A DNA stretch of 64,000 nt from Aequoribacter fuscus (GCF_009910365.1 NZ_CP036423.1:248001-312000), one strand, 5' to 3'; numbered from the stretch's first letter, positions 1 to 9,032 are shown. The notes: generated by a model not told the origin, from the sequence alone. Numbers and translations: made by a program.

Positions 1-444
1 AGCGTCAAAGACTGCTCGGGGCTCCACCCAGCTTTCAGCACAGGTACACAAGTGCTCGACAAGCTGTGGCTGATGTCTTTTATCGTTCCAGTTGCTGACG
101 CCGACGATCGATAGAACACGCGCATAGATACGGGATTTTTGGTCAGGTTTCAGGCTAAAACGCCTGAAGGTAAGGTCCCTATAGTGAAATCGGGCTATGA
201 ATACCAAGTCGTCCTGCATTGATTTGTACCTTGGGTTAAGCAGGACCGGTTTGCATTTGAAGTAGCCCAGCAAAGCAATCGCCACACAACGATATTTGCG
301 TTGCCTTATTCTCGATATCTCCGCTAGTTCTTTGTCATTCAGCATAAAGTAGAATCGCTGGTATGACTCATTGAAGGATGGGACGCCATATAGATCCTCG
401 ACCTCGGCAGCAGTGAGGATTGATAGCCGCTTGTTTCTGCTCAT
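1..444 (-). CDS. tnpA: Tn3-family transposase TnpA, N-terminal part (runs off window)
   Basis: The 148 codons present are the N-terminal end of a Tn3-family transposase; the gene continues to the left beyond base 1. The DNA from 1 to 575 matches 61628-62202 with no difference that I could find, so this is a second copy of the element at the right of the window, in the same orientation. It starts at the same ATG (MSRNKRLSIL). The catalytic part is not in the window, so whether this copy is whole cannot be judged. Confidence 0.93.
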   Translation of the reverse strand, partial: MSRNKRLSILTAAEVEDLYGVPSFNESYQRFYFMLNDKELAEISRIRQRKYRCVAIALLGYFKCKPVLLNPRYKSMQDDLVFIARFHYRDLTFRRFSLKPDQKSRIYARVLSIVGVSNWNDKRHQPQLVEHLCTCAESWVEPRAVFDA

Positions 445-575
445 TCTTTGACCTAAAGGTCGAAGAAGATACCGAATTTCTCAGCGCATTAGAAACTAAT
501 AGCCCCCTGCAGCCCACGGATGGCGGGGCCTCCGGCGGTTTTTGCAATATTTGGAGGCAAAATCCCTAGGACCCC
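1..575 (-). mobile_element. Tn3-family element, right end (left copy, partial)
   Basis: This is the end of a Tn3-type element, carrying the start of tnpA and the outer terminal inverted repeat at 535-575, whose outermost bases on the minus strand are GGGGTCCTAGGG. The repeat equals the one at 62162-62202. The base after the element is 576, and host-like sequence with the HxlR gene begins there. The left boundary is outside the window, so no target duplication can be checked. Confidence 0.92.
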
Positions 576-623
576 TCTCTTGAGATCTCAACGATGAACG
601 CAGGTGGATATGAGGTCTAGCGA

Positions 624-1097
624 ATGAAACAAACCCCACTGGGTGAAATGCGCTGTTCCGCTGCCAGGGCACTGAATGAGGTGGGCCCCTGGTGGTCATT
701 GTTACTGGTGCGCTGTTGTCTTCAGGGATTGTCCCGCTTCAATGAATTCCAGGTTGCCTTGGGTATTGGCAAGAATACACTTTCGATTCGATTGAAGGAG
801 CTTATTCACGACGGTGTGCTGACTAAAGTACACGCGAGCGACGGATCCAAGTTCCACGAGTATCAATTGACCGAGAAAGGTGTAGAGCTTGCGCCCGTTA
901 TTTTGGCGTTGTCAACGTGGGGGGACAAGTGGCTTCCGCATGAGTTGGGCCCCTCTGTTCGGCTACACGACAATAGAAGCGGCAAGACTGTGGGTGTTGG
1001 CTTTGTCGACGACGAGGGTGAAGCCGTTTCACCCGAGTTTATTCAGTGGACTCCCGGGGAAGGCGTTATCGCCTCCTTGTCTCAGGGTGGGCGTTAG
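624..1097 (+). CDS. HxlR-family winged-helix transcriptional regulator
   Basis: A 157-residue protein with the HxlR layout: an early Cys (C11) in the segment before ARALNEVGPWWSLLLVR, then a winged helix (about residues 30-100) with SRFNEFQVALGIGKNTLSIR and the wing LTEKGVELAPVI. Family members are small dimeric DNA-binding proteins that sense aldehydes, thiols or redox state and control adjacent catabolic genes. It lies 47 bp upstream of the first molybdopterin gene on the same strand, so it probably controls that cluster; this is inferred from position. It is the first gene after the left transposon end. The residues after 110 (VGVGFVDDEGEAV) are a longer tail than the simplest family members have. 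Confidence 0.85.
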   Translation: MKQTPLGEMRCSAARALNEVGPWWSLLLVRCCLQGLSRFNEFQVALGIGKNTLSIRLKELIHDGVLTKVHASDGSKFHEYQLTEKGVELAPVILALSTWGDKWLPHELGPSVRLHDNRSGKTVGVGFVDDEGEAVSPEFIQWTPGEGVIASLSQGGR

Positions 1098-1143
1098 TCG
1101 CGCCTGTACACTACAAGAATCGATCTAAGGGTGGATAGTAGAT

Positions 1144-3429
1144 ATGGAAGATACAAACACGTACAAGACAGCATGTAATCTTTGCTTTGTGAATTGTGGT
1201 CTTGAAGTCACTCTTGGGGGTGAAGATGGTCGGCAATTCATCAAGGTGAAGGGGGATAAAGATCACCCGAAATCCCAAGGCTATATTTGCAACAAGGCGG
1301 CAAGGCTCAACTTCTATCAGAATGACAACAATCGGATTCACTCTCCCAAGAAGCGAATGGAAGATGGAGTCTATGTTGACATCAGTTGGGAGCAGGCAAT
1401 CCAAGAGATAGGGTCAAAACTAAAATCTGTGCAGGAGCAGCATGGTGGCGAGCGAATCCTATTTTATGGGGGCGGCGGCCAGGGCAACCACCTCGGAGCG
1501 ACCTATGTCGCGTCTTTGCTGAATGCGCTTGATGTGCGATACAGGGGTAACCCTGCTTCACAGGAAAAGACCGGGCATACCTTTGTGTTCAGCCAGATGT
1601 TCGGATTGCCTGTGCACAGTGACATAGAGAAGGCGCAGGTCGTTATGTTTAGCGGTAAGAATCCGTTTATGAGTAATGGCATGGATCAGGCCCGCAACTT
1701 CCTACGTGAGATGAAGAGAGATCCGGAGCGTACACTGATTGTTCTCGACCCCCGGCGCACAGAAACAACAGACTATGCGGATATTCACTTAGCAATTAAG
1801 CCTGGATTCGACGCATGGTGCCTTTCCGCAATTCTGGCTCAGATCGTAAAAAACCACGATCTACCCCTGGACTGGCTCAAAGCACATACCCGCGGCTACG
1901 AAGAGATCATTGAGCGATTCTCAAAGGTTTCGGTGAAGGATTACGCAGAACACTGCGGCGTCCCACTGCATACAATTGAGGCGGCAGCCGAGGCAATTGC
2001 CAATGCCTCATCTTTCTCGCTTGAAGAGGATCTTGGCGTGCAGATGGCGCCACATTCAACGTTGAATAGTTACCTGGACTTGCTGCTCTCCGCTATCACT
2101 GGTCAGTACGGGAAGACGGGGACGCTGGGACCTGTGTTGCAGATTGCCGAGGCGTTGCCTACGGACCATACACCCTTGGATGAAGAGGGGAACCTTCTGG
2201 TTGTCGATCGTCTACCTGTAACTGGTGCGCCTATTGTTAGCGGGCTCTATCCGGGTGCCGTCTTGGCTGATGAGATTGATACTGATCACCAGGATCGACC
2301 GCGGGCGATGATTCTTGAAAGCACAAACGTCGTGCATAGTCTGCCGGAATCCGACCGAATTGCACGCGGACTTCGCAATTTGGACTTCAGTCTAGCAATA
2401 GATGTAGTCATGACCGAGACCGCCAGGCAGTGCGACTATGTACTGCCTGCATCCAGTCAGTACGAGAAATGGGAGGCGACCTATTTCCAGAGGCATTACC
2501 CGAAGAATATCTTCCATTTGCGTCGCCCGATGCTCGAGCCGGCTGGCGATACGCTGCCAGAGGCGGAGATCTATGCCCGAATTATCGAGCAACTGGGGAT
2601 AGTTGACGCATCGACCCTGGACCAGCTTACCGCCGCAGCCGAGGAAGGTGACAGCAGGTTTGGACAAGTATTGATGGAGATACTGTCAGAGCAGCCGCAA
2701 CTCAAGCGTGTCATGTCATATCTGCTCTATCGTACCCTGGGCCAGACACTTGAGCCCGGCCAGGACGTGGCAGCTGCGCTTTGGGGATTGTGTCAGCGCT
2801 TCGTGATGTCGCACCCCGTGGAGGTTGCAAGAGCTGGATTTGAGGGTCCCAATGCGGGTAGTGACATGTTTCGTGCGCTGTGCAATTCGCCATCCGGTGT
2901 TGTGATCAGCATTGCAGACCACGCTGACAGTTTTACCAAGTTACCGAAGCCTGAGAACAAGATTCAACTGCCTATTGGCACGCTTTTGCGTGACATCGAT
3001 GAACTGGACCAGTTACAGGCGCCCGTGGATACTCCCGAGGGGTTTCCGATGCTTTTAGTCGCCGGACAACGGCGTTCATATACGGCCAATTGCATTATGA
3101 GAAACCCCGATTGGATCAAGGGTAAGGGACAGATGGAGCTCACCATCAGCCCCGAGGATGCAGATGGCCTTGGGCTCGAAGAACTTTCGTCCGCGGTGTT
3201 GGAAACCCAGAATGGCCGCTGCGAGGTCTCCGTTTCGATCGATGAGCGAATGCCAAAGGGGCTTATGGCACTTCCCAATGGACAGGGAATGGACTTCGTT
3301 AACGATGCCGGAGAGGTCGTAAAAGCTGGTTATTGGATCAACAAGTTGACCAGTGCCAAGCTGATCGATAAGCATATCGGCACACCATTACATAAGCATG
3401 TTCCGGCTCGTCTCTTAAGTGCGGGATGA
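1144..3429 (+). CDS. Molybdopterin oxidoreductase-family protein (DMSO reductase superfamily)
   Basis: A 761-residue protein of the Mo/W-bisPGD superfamily. The N-terminus has a [4Fe-4S] motif C11-x2-C14-x3-C18 followed by a fourth Cys near residue 50 (GYICNKAAR). The pterin-binding motifs include VVMFSGKNPF and LIVLDPRRTETTDYADIHL, and the C-terminal cap domain starts near residue 640. At the point where many relatives carry a Cys, Sec or Ser metal ligand, this protein reads NPASQEKTGH, with no Cys or Sec. No twin-arginine signal is visible, so it is probably cytoplasmic. No electron-transfer subunit is adjacent. Formate dehydrogenase- or hydratase-like roles are both possible; I cannot assign a substrate. 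A thioesterase and an acetylene-hydratase-like gene follow on the same strand. Confidence 0.82.
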   Translation: MEDTNTYKTACNLCFVNCGLEVTLGGEDGRQFIKVKGDKDHPKSQGYICNKAARLNFYQNDNNRIHSPKKRMEDGVYVDISWEQAIQEIGSKLKSVQEQHGGERILFYGGGGQGNHLGATYVASLLNALDVRYRGNPASQEKTGHTFVFSQMFGLPVHSDIEKAQVVMFSGKNPFMSNGMDQARNFLREMKRDPERTLIVLDPRRTETTDYADIHLAIKPGFDAWCLSAILAQIVKNHDLPLDWLKAHTRGYEEIIERFSKVSVKDYAEHCGVPLHTIEAAAEAIANASSFSLEEDLGVQMAPHSTLNSYLDLLLSAITGQYGKTGTLGPVLQIAEALPTDHTPLDEEGNLLVVDRLPVTGAPIVSGLYPGAVLADEIDTDHQDRPRAMILESTNVVHSLPESDRIARGLRNLDFSLAIDVVMTETARQCDYVLPASSQYEKWEATYFQRHYPKNIFHLRRPMLEPAGDTLPEAEIYARIIEQLGIVDASTLDQLTAAAEEGDSRFGQVLMEILSEQPQLKRVMSYLLYRTLGQTLEPGQDVAAALWGLCQRFVMSHPVEVARAGFEGPNAGSDMFRALCNSPSGVVISIADHADSFTKLPKPENKIQLPIGTLLRDIDELDQLQAPVDTPEGFPMLLVAGQRRSYTANCIMRNPDWIKGKGQMELTISPEDADGLGLEELSSAVLETQNGRCEVSVSIDERMPKGLMALPNGQGMDFVNDAGEVVKAGYWINKLTSAKLIDKHIGTPLHKHVPARLLSAG

Positions 3430-3488
3430 ACTCCCATGTGCTAGCTCTCGTTTATGTGACGCGGGATAAATTTACTTGAGTACTTGTT

Positions 3489-4013
3489 ATGTCTACTAGT
3501 TTTTCTGCCGCAGAGCCTGTGTTAGAGGTATTCTTCGATGACTCAGAGCCAGCGCGGGACAGCGGTATTCTAGCTTCGGCCGAGCCGCGATCGGTAAACA
3601 TCAGTACACTGGAGCACCCACTTGCCCGGCGGTACGATGACATGGAGTTTTCAAAGTTCCTGGGAATCCGGTTTACGGAAATAGGCGATGGAAAGGTAAC
3701 AGCGACGCTCTGTATTGAGGAGCGTCACACCAACCTCATGTCTGTGTTACATGGTGGCGTTGTTTACGCGGCGGCGGATGTGGTTGGGTATTTTGCGTTA
3801 TTGAGCGTTCTGGATGACCACGAGTCAGCAGCCACCGTGGATATATCCGTATCTGTACTAAGGCCTTGTCACGTAGGAGAGACCTTGGTGTTAAACGGCC
3901 GCGTGGCGAAGCGTGGGCGGCAAGTATCGTTCATGGAAACAGAATGTCACGTTGATGGAAAGCTGGTAGCGACCGCTAAGGTGACCAAGGCAATGCTGAA
4001 GCTGCCGAAATAA
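3489..4013 (+). CDS. PaaI-type hot-dog thioesterase
   Basis: A 174-residue protein. From about residue 48 it has the single hot-dog domain: MEFSKFLGIRFTEIGDGKV, then HTNLMSVLHGGVVYAAADVVGYFAL with the HGG and downstream acidic residue used by this family to hydrolyse acyl-CoA thioesters, and the closing strands VSFMETECHVDGKLVATAKVT. The first ~45 residues are not part of the domain and are poorly conserved-looking, so translation may begin further in, for example at the Met before EFSKF. It sits between two molybdopterin-family genes in the same orientation (59 and 117 bp gaps), which suggests one transcription unit and an acyl-CoA substrate in the same pathway. Confidence 0.83.
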   Translation: MSTSFSAAEPVLEVFFDDSEPARDSGILASAEPRSVNISTLEHPLARRYDDMEFSKFLGIRFTEIGDGKVTATLCIEERHTNLMSVLHGGVVYAAADVVGYFALLSVLDDHESAATVDISVSVLRPCHVGETLVLNGRVAKRGRQVSFMETECHVDGKLVATAKVTKAMLKLPK

Positions 4014-4130
4014 TGTACGTCTTTGGCTGGCGCTTGACTGCGGAACATTGCCCGACAGGGCGGAGACCACATTGTTAGCCTGACTTCACACCAGAGCGAC
4101 ATTGATAACACTTGAATTTGAGGGAAAGCC

Positions 4131-6320
4131 ATGACAACGAAGACAGGATACTCCGTTTGTTCTATCTGTGACATCGGTTGTCAGGTTCGAACCGACGCGA
4201 AAGATGGCAAGGTCACCCGCGTGACGTCGCATGATAACCCCTTGCTTGCAAAGAATATTTGTTTCAAGGGTGTAGCGGCTCCCAGCATTCACAATCACAA
4301 AGAGCGTCTAAGAGTTCCATTGAAGCGCGTTGGCGAGCGCGGCGAAGACAAGTGGCAGGAGATTTCCTACGAACAGGCCATGGATGAAATTGCAGCCAAA
4401 CTCAAAAATATCGTGAAAGAATACGGTCCTGAGGCTTTCGCTGTTTCCACGTCTGCCTGGAATACCCAGACAACCCAGGGTACGGACCGCCGCTTCATGA
4501 ACCTGCTTGGATCACCCAACTGGATTAGCGGTGTGTCACTTTGTGCGGGTAATACTGCAGCAGTCAATCGCATGACCTATGGCTGGTTTCCCATGGGCGA
4601 TTTCATGAATACAAACTGTATAGTATTGTTCGGTCATAACCCCAGAAAACACTCCTGGACACCGATCTACAATATGATTGAATCTGCGCGTGAGCGTGGT
4701 GCCAAGGTAATTGTGCTTGACCCACGAATCTCAGAGCAGGCTGAGGTGGCTGATATTCATCTCAGGCTTCGATCGGGCACAGATGCTGCAATGTGTCTGG
4801 GCTGGCTGAAGGTCATATTTGACGAGGGGCTTTATAACAAGAAATTTGTCGAGAAGTGGTGTGTTGGTTTCGAGGAATTAAAGGCTCGGGTTGACGAATA
4901 TCCGCTAGCGCGCGTAGAGGAAATTACCGGGGTAAGCCGGCATCTTATCGCTGAAGCCGCACGCACCTATGCAAATGCCGATGGCGCTATTATTCCCTGG
5001 ACGCCAATTACGGATATGCAGATATCTTCAACATCGTCGATTCGCCTCCACTCGATTCTCAGAGCCGTGACCGGTAACTTGGATGTTGTCGGTGGTGAAA
5101 TTCTCGGCGGCTTCAACCCCAACATTGTACCTGAGTCGGAACTTGGACTGCATGAAGAGCTTTCCGTTGGACAAAAGGCAAAGCAACTGGGCTATGAGAA
5201 GCATCCCGCTTATACTTATCGCGTAGCCGAGATGTTGAAAGAACCAACTGAGAAAGTTTGGGGATTTCCATACGCTGACATTGTGACCGGCTGTCAAATG
5301 GCTAATCCCAGCGAGCTTTTCAGGGCCATGGCTTACGGCGATCCATACCCTGTGAAGGCATTTTTCGTACTTGGCAACAATGCGCTGATGAGTTATCCGA
5401 ATCAGCACCAGATTCATAGGGCCATGCAAAATCAGGAGCTTATCGTTGCCCATGAACTTTTCCTAACGCCTACCGCTATGCTCGCTGACTATGTCATACC
5501 TGGAGACGCATTTTCTGAACGAAACCACATATCTGATACATGGAACTGGACAACACGTCTTAGTCTTTCGCAGAAAGTAGCTGAGCCACCGGAAGAGAGC
5601 AGTGGTACTTATCAGTTTTGGCGCGACCTAGCGGTCCGCTTTGGATTTGAAGACCGGTTCCCCTGGAAGACGCCAGAAGAGTTGCTCGATTACCGCCTAT
5701 CTCGCTCCAACCGCACATTCGCAGAGTTCGAAAAGTCCGGCTTCATGGAGATGCCGTCGCCGAGATACCGGAAATATCGCAAAGATGGTTTTGCGACCCC
5801 TTCCGGTAAAGTTGAGCTGTATTCCTCTGTACTGGAGGAGCTTGGCTTCGATCCTTTGCCCTATCACCGTGAGGGACCGACGCCGTCTCTGGAGTATCCA
5901 TATCGCGTGTTTAACGGCGTTCGAGAAGATCCCTTCTTCCAGACCGGCCAGCGCAATATCAGCGAACTACGACAGCGTTGTCCTATTCCCAGAATATTCA
6001 TGCATCCAACGGATGCTGAGCGCGATGGATTAGTCGACGAGGAGTGGGTGGAGCTGCAGACTGCGTACGGTAAGGTCAGTGCGCAGCTCTCTGTTCAGCC
6101 TTCGATGAAGGAGGGACATGTACGAGTACCTCATGGCTGGTGGTACCCCGAAACAAGAGGTACAGAGGAGCTCGCAGGAGCATTCTTGTCGAGTGACGCG
6201 GTACTGTGTTCCGACGACGATGAGTTTTTGGATTATGAGCAGGGCATTCCTCATTTCAAGGGTTTTCCCGGCCGCGTGGTAAAGGCAGATAAACCACAGA
6301 ACATTCAGGTGGAAATATGA
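4131..6320 (+). CDS. Acetylene hydratase-like W/Mo-bisPGD protein
   Basis: A 729-residue protein that matches, from memory, the Pelobacter/Syntrophotalea acetylene hydratase along its whole length. The cluster motif is C10-x2-C13-D14-I15-x-C17 with C44 and K46; the Asp directly after the second Cys is the position of catalytic Asp13 in that enzyme. MNLLGSPNW is followed by SLCAGNT, where C138 would be the metal ligand (Cys141 there). Three tryptophans of its hydrophobic pocket have counterparts in KHSWTPI, IIPWTPITDMQ and DTWNWTT, and the GVREDPFFQ segment is kept. Two other pocket residues differ (Ala after C138; Trp in TSAWNTQ). The reaction would be non-redox hydration; acetylene would give acetaldehyde. 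A strong GAGGGAAA ribosome site precedes the ATG. Many uncharacterised relatives exist, so the substrate is unproven. Confidence 0.78.
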   Translation: MTTKTGYSVCSICDIGCQVRTDAKDGKVTRVTSHDNPLLAKNICFKGVAAPSIHNHKERLRVPLKRVGERGEDKWQEISYEQAMDEIAAKLKNIVKEYGPEAFAVSTSAWNTQTTQGTDRRFMNLLGSPNWISGVSLCAGNTAAVNRMTYGWFPMGDFMNTNCIVLFGHNPRKHSWTPIYNMIESARERGAKVIVLDPRISEQAEVADIHLRLRSGTDAAMCLGWLKVIFDEGLYNKKFVEKWCVGFEELKARVDEYPLARVEEITGVSRHLIAEAARTYANADGAIIPWTPITDMQISSTSSIRLHSILRAVTGNLDVVGGEILGGFNPNIVPESELGLHEELSVGQKAKQLGYEKHPAYTYRVAEMLKEPTEKVWGFPYADIVTGCQMANPSELFRAMAYGDPYPVKAFFVLGNNALMSYPNQHQIHRAMQNQELIVAHELFLTPTAMLADYVIPGDAFSERNHISDTWNWTTRLSLSQKVAEPPEESSGTYQFWRDLAVRFGFEDRFPWKTPEELLDYRLSRSNRTFAEFEKSGFMEMPSPRYRKYRKDGFATPSGKVELYSSVLEELGFDPLPYHREGPTPSLEYPYRVFNGVREDPFFQTGQRNISELRQRCPIPRIFMHPTDAERDGLVDEEWVELQTAYGKVSAQLSVQPSMKEGHVRVPHGWWYPETRGTEELAGAFLSSDAVLCSDDDEFLDYEQGIPHFKGFPGRVVKADKPQNIQVEI

Positions 6321-6484
6321 CTCAGCGTACCGAATTTCAAGAGCGAGTATTGGAAGTAAAGTCCGTATTGATGGCCTGGATAGCCAGTAGAATATTCTCG
6401 TTCAAACAGACTGGACTCGACGGTTGGATCAAACGACGTATGCTGCCCAAAAGCAAGACAAGAGATGACGCGCTCTCAACCTAA
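6317..6484 (+). CDS. Small basic protein, translationally coupled to the hydratase-like gene
   Basis: A 55-codon frame (MTQRTEFQERVLEVKSVL...) that begins with ATGA overlapping the stop codon of the preceding gene, the classical layout for coupled translation. The product is helical and basic (WIKRRMLPKSKTRDD near the end) with no Cys and no clear signal peptide. I do not recognise the family. It could be a small partner or maturation factor of the hydratase-like protein; that is inference from the overlap alone. Confidence 0.5.
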   Translation: MTQRTEFQERVLEVKSVLMAWIASRIFSFKQTGLDGWIKRRMLPKSKTRDDALST

Positions 6485-6615
6485 AAACCTCATGCACAGC
6501 CTGGGAGGGTCTTCGTTCAGAGCTCAGGCCAATTTTTTCGCGTTGAGATTCATTATTGATGATTTAGATAAGTGTGACTATGAACGGGCTCGAAAAGTAG
6601 TCGAAGCTCTATCGC

Positions 6616-6909
6616 ATGTGGGCGAGTATCCTGTGCTCTAGAGTCCGGCTAGCAGGAACTTATCTGGAGGAAATAGCGTCTCTGCCAATTAGGATGCGCT
6701 TGTCGAAACAACTATTTTGCTTTGAGCAGTTGGCTAGAAGGAATGCGCTAACGGAATCACAAGTAGATTTGGCTATAAGTCTAGGTGTGAGCAGGCAAAG
6801 TATTTACCAAGCTATATATGAATGGCAATCATTGGGGGTGATCAATTAAGACTCTGGCAATGTATCCATTCTTGATCACGAAGGGTTAAAGCGCCTGGTG
6901 AAACGGTAG
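6616..6909 (+). pseudogene. Crp/Fnr-family regulator, degraded C-terminal remnant
   Basis: The frame from 6616 encodes a Crp-type dimer helix and helix-turn-helix (RMRLSKQLFCFEQLARRN, then TESQVDLAISLGVSRQSIYQAIYEWQSLGVIN). A TAA stop at 6847-6849 interrupts it, but the same frame continues with DSGNVSILDHEGLKRLVKR to a stop at 6907-6909, which is the expected end of the family's wing region. No cyclic-nucleotide-binding domain precedes it in frame. I read this as a broken regulator gene with a nonsense mutation and lost N-terminus. Confidence 0.72.
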
Positions 6910-6959
6910 AGCTGAGAGTGACTTGTCAGATCAGAAGCGACCTGTATATTGCTACACAG

Positions 6960-7997
6960 TTAGCGAGTTGCGCTCCGCTGTCCGCCACGGATGGAAGAGG
7001 GCGTATTTCCAGTCCAGCGCTTAAATGCTTTTCGAAAATTTGCGACATCCTGATATCCACATTTGGAGGAGATTTCATCAACTGTCAGCTGTGTGTTCCT
7101 GAGGTATTCGATTGCAACAGAACAGCGCAGTCGGTCTATTAGCCCCTGGAAACTTACCCCTTCTTGTTTCAGTCGTCGGTAAAAGGTACGCAACGACATA
7201 CTCATGGCTCGGGATACAGTTCCCGCATCCACCTTTGGGAAATGTCTTTGGTCCAGGCAGGTTCGGAGTACCTCCCGTTCAAATTTACTGTGTGACCCGC
7301 TGTGTTTAAAGAATTGATTGTAGTAGTGTTCGCAGAGCTCAACTGTGAATGGGTCTGCATGATTATACGGTTGATCCAGGACGGCCGCGTCAAAACGCCA
7401 CTCCATGACGTCGGCATCAAAATTGATCGGGCACCTGAAAATTTCTCTATAGAGACTAGCGTGCCGAGGCGCCTTGTAAGGAAATGTCATGCTTATCGAG
7501 GGGAATCGACTACCCAAAAAGGTTGAAAACAGGGTGTTCAACGAACTTCGCCAATACTCTGCTACAAATGGTAGCAGTGGGCCTAGCGAGTCTGGTTGGT
7601 GGGAGAGCCACACACCCTCGCCGTTTTCTTCCCGGAAAGAGATTCGAAGTAGCGTTCCAGACAAGTGCAGAAAAGCTCTCCCCGTTCCCACGGCCTCTCG
7701 CATTGTCCGGCAAGTCGCTAGAGCATAGCCATAAGCGCCGTAGTAACTAATACGTTGACGCTGACCCGCAAGAAGTGCGGTTTGCGGCCGCCTGGATAGT
7801 GCTTGAGCTGCTCTGAAAAGAGCTGTTCTCTCATGAAACTGTAAATCGTCGGAAAGTGCGGAAAGACCCGCCTCTCGCAGAATCTGATCTTGTGAAATGC
7901 CTTCCTCAGCTAACTCGGCTATCAGTGCCGGAAGCCCATAGGCCTTCACTACCCCCTTGGACTCTAATTGATTCTGCATATCGAATGTTGGCAGCAT
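6960..7997 (-). CDS. AraC-family transcriptional regulator (PF12625-like N-domain)
   Basis: A 345-residue regulator. Residues ~20-200 form the N-terminal ligand-sensing domain found in OruR/ArgR-type AraC proteins (LPALIAELAEEGISQDQILREAGL; YYGAYGYALATCRTMREAV). The C-terminal ~100 residues are the double helix-turn-helix (SRAMSMSLRTFYRRLKQEGVS; LTVDEISSKCGYQDVANFRKAF). Such proteins activate catabolic genes when a substrate binds the N-domain. It is transcribed divergently from the TauD-like gene at 8184, with 186 bp between them, so that gene is its likely target. Confidence 0.9.
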   Translation of the reverse strand: MLPTFDMQNQLESKGVVKAYGLPALIAELAEEGISQDQILREAGLSALSDDLQFHERTALFRAAQALSRRPQTALLAGQRQRISYYGAYGYALATCRTMREAVGTGRAFLHLSGTLLRISFREENGEGVWLSHQPDSLGPLLPFVAEYWRSSLNTLFSTFLGSRFPSISMTFPYKAPRHASLYREIFRCPINFDADVMEWRFDAAVLDQPYNHADPFTVELCEHYYNQFFKHSGSHSKFEREVLRTCLDQRHFPKVDAGTVSRAMSMSLRTFYRRLKQEGVSFQGLIDRLRCSVAIEYLRNTQLTVDEISSKCGYQDVANFRKAFKRWTGNTPSSIRGGQRSATR

Positions 7998-8183
7998 CTA
8001 ACCCCACGAGTGGCACAATATCACCTGTTCATATGCTGCGCAATCTCTAAATTAGACCGTGCTCTTGAGAGTTCCACAACTTAGAGGAACAAGATTCATC
8101 ACAGGTTAGAGATCGCTTTAGCTTAGAAAAGAGTGCCAACTAGTCGGTCTCGCAAGTTGAACGCAGATAAAACGGAGAAACAT

Positions 8184-9032
8184 ATGTCACTTACAGTTAC
8201 CCCCACAGGATCTTCATGTGGTGCCGTCGCAACAGGTATCGACCTTACCGAGAGCGTTTCGCCTGAAATCGTGTCTGAACTTCGTAGCCATTGGCTTGAA
8301 CATAAGGTTCTCGTGTTTCCGCGCCAGAACCTTAGTAACGATGACCTAGAACGCGTTTCAGCATATTTTGGTGAGTTGGGCGACGACCCGTTCTTCGGCC
8401 ATATCGAAGGGCACAAGCATATTTGCGCGATTCAAAGAAATGCAGATGAGACAGCTCCAGTGTTTGCCGAAATCTTCCACTCTGACTGGAGCTTTATGAA
8501 GACTCCGCCAGCAGCCACTGCGCTATACGGCATCAAGATTCCTCCCTCAGGCGGTGATACCTTGTTTGCGGATCAGGTGGCTGCTTACGAGCAGATGCCA
8601 GATGAATTACGCGCAAGGACCGAAGGTTTAATGGCAATACATTCAGCTGAGCTGGGCTATGCACCTGATGGAGTGTACGGCGACAGCGAGGAGAATCGCC
8701 AACGCAGTATGAAAATTGTCACCAGCGAAAAAGCGCGAGATAAGCAGGAGCATCCGCTAGTGATAACGCATCGCGAAACCGGCAATAAGGCTCTATTTTC
8801 ATCGCTTGCATATATCCAGGGTTTTGTTGGCATGGACAAGTCTGAATCGGATGCACTCCTGATTGATCTCTATAACCATCAGTCGAAAGAGGAGTTCGTC
8901 TATAGACATAAGTGGGAAAAAGGCATGCTGGTGATATGGGATAACAGGTCGGTTTTACACTCGGCCACTGGTGGATATGATGGTTATGACAGGCTATTAC
9001 ACCGAACCACCATTTCGGATACTGTGATCTAA
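8184..9032 (+). CDS. TauD/TfdA-family Fe(II)/2-oxoglutarate dioxygenase
   Basis: A 282-residue dioxygenase. The 2-His-1-carboxylate iron site is H99-x-D101 (in IFHSDWSF) and H259 (in VLHSATGG), with the 2-oxoglutarate-binding Arg near 274 (RLLHRTTI). I chose the ATG at 8184 because GGAGA lies six bases upstream and the protein then starts like the family (MSLTVTPTGSSCGAVATGID); a GTG at 8133 would add 17 residues without a good ribosome site. Relatives hydroxylate taurine, phenoxyacetates, alkyl sulfates and other small anions and need O2. The substrate is unknown. A divergent AraC gene is the probable regulator, and a hairpin at 9080-9113 follows. Confidence 0.87.
   Translation: MSLTVTPTGSSCGAVATGIDLTESVSPEIVSELRSHWLEHKVLVFPRQNLSNDDLERVSAYFGELGDDPFFGHIEGHKHICAIQRNADETAPVFAEIFHSDWSFMKTPPAATALYGIKIPPSGGDTLFADQVAAYEQMPDELRARTEGLMAIHSAELGYAPDGVYGDSEENRQRSMKIVTSEKARDKQEHPLVITHRETGNKALFSSLAYIQGFVGMDKSESDALLIDLYNHQSKEEFVYRHKWEKGMLVIWDNRSVLHSATGGYDGYDRLLHRTTISDTVI

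Noticed and set aside
6492-6641. 49-codon frame after the small coupled gene
   Set aside because: It overlaps the Crp-type remnant in another frame, has no clear ribosome site, and shows no recognised motif.
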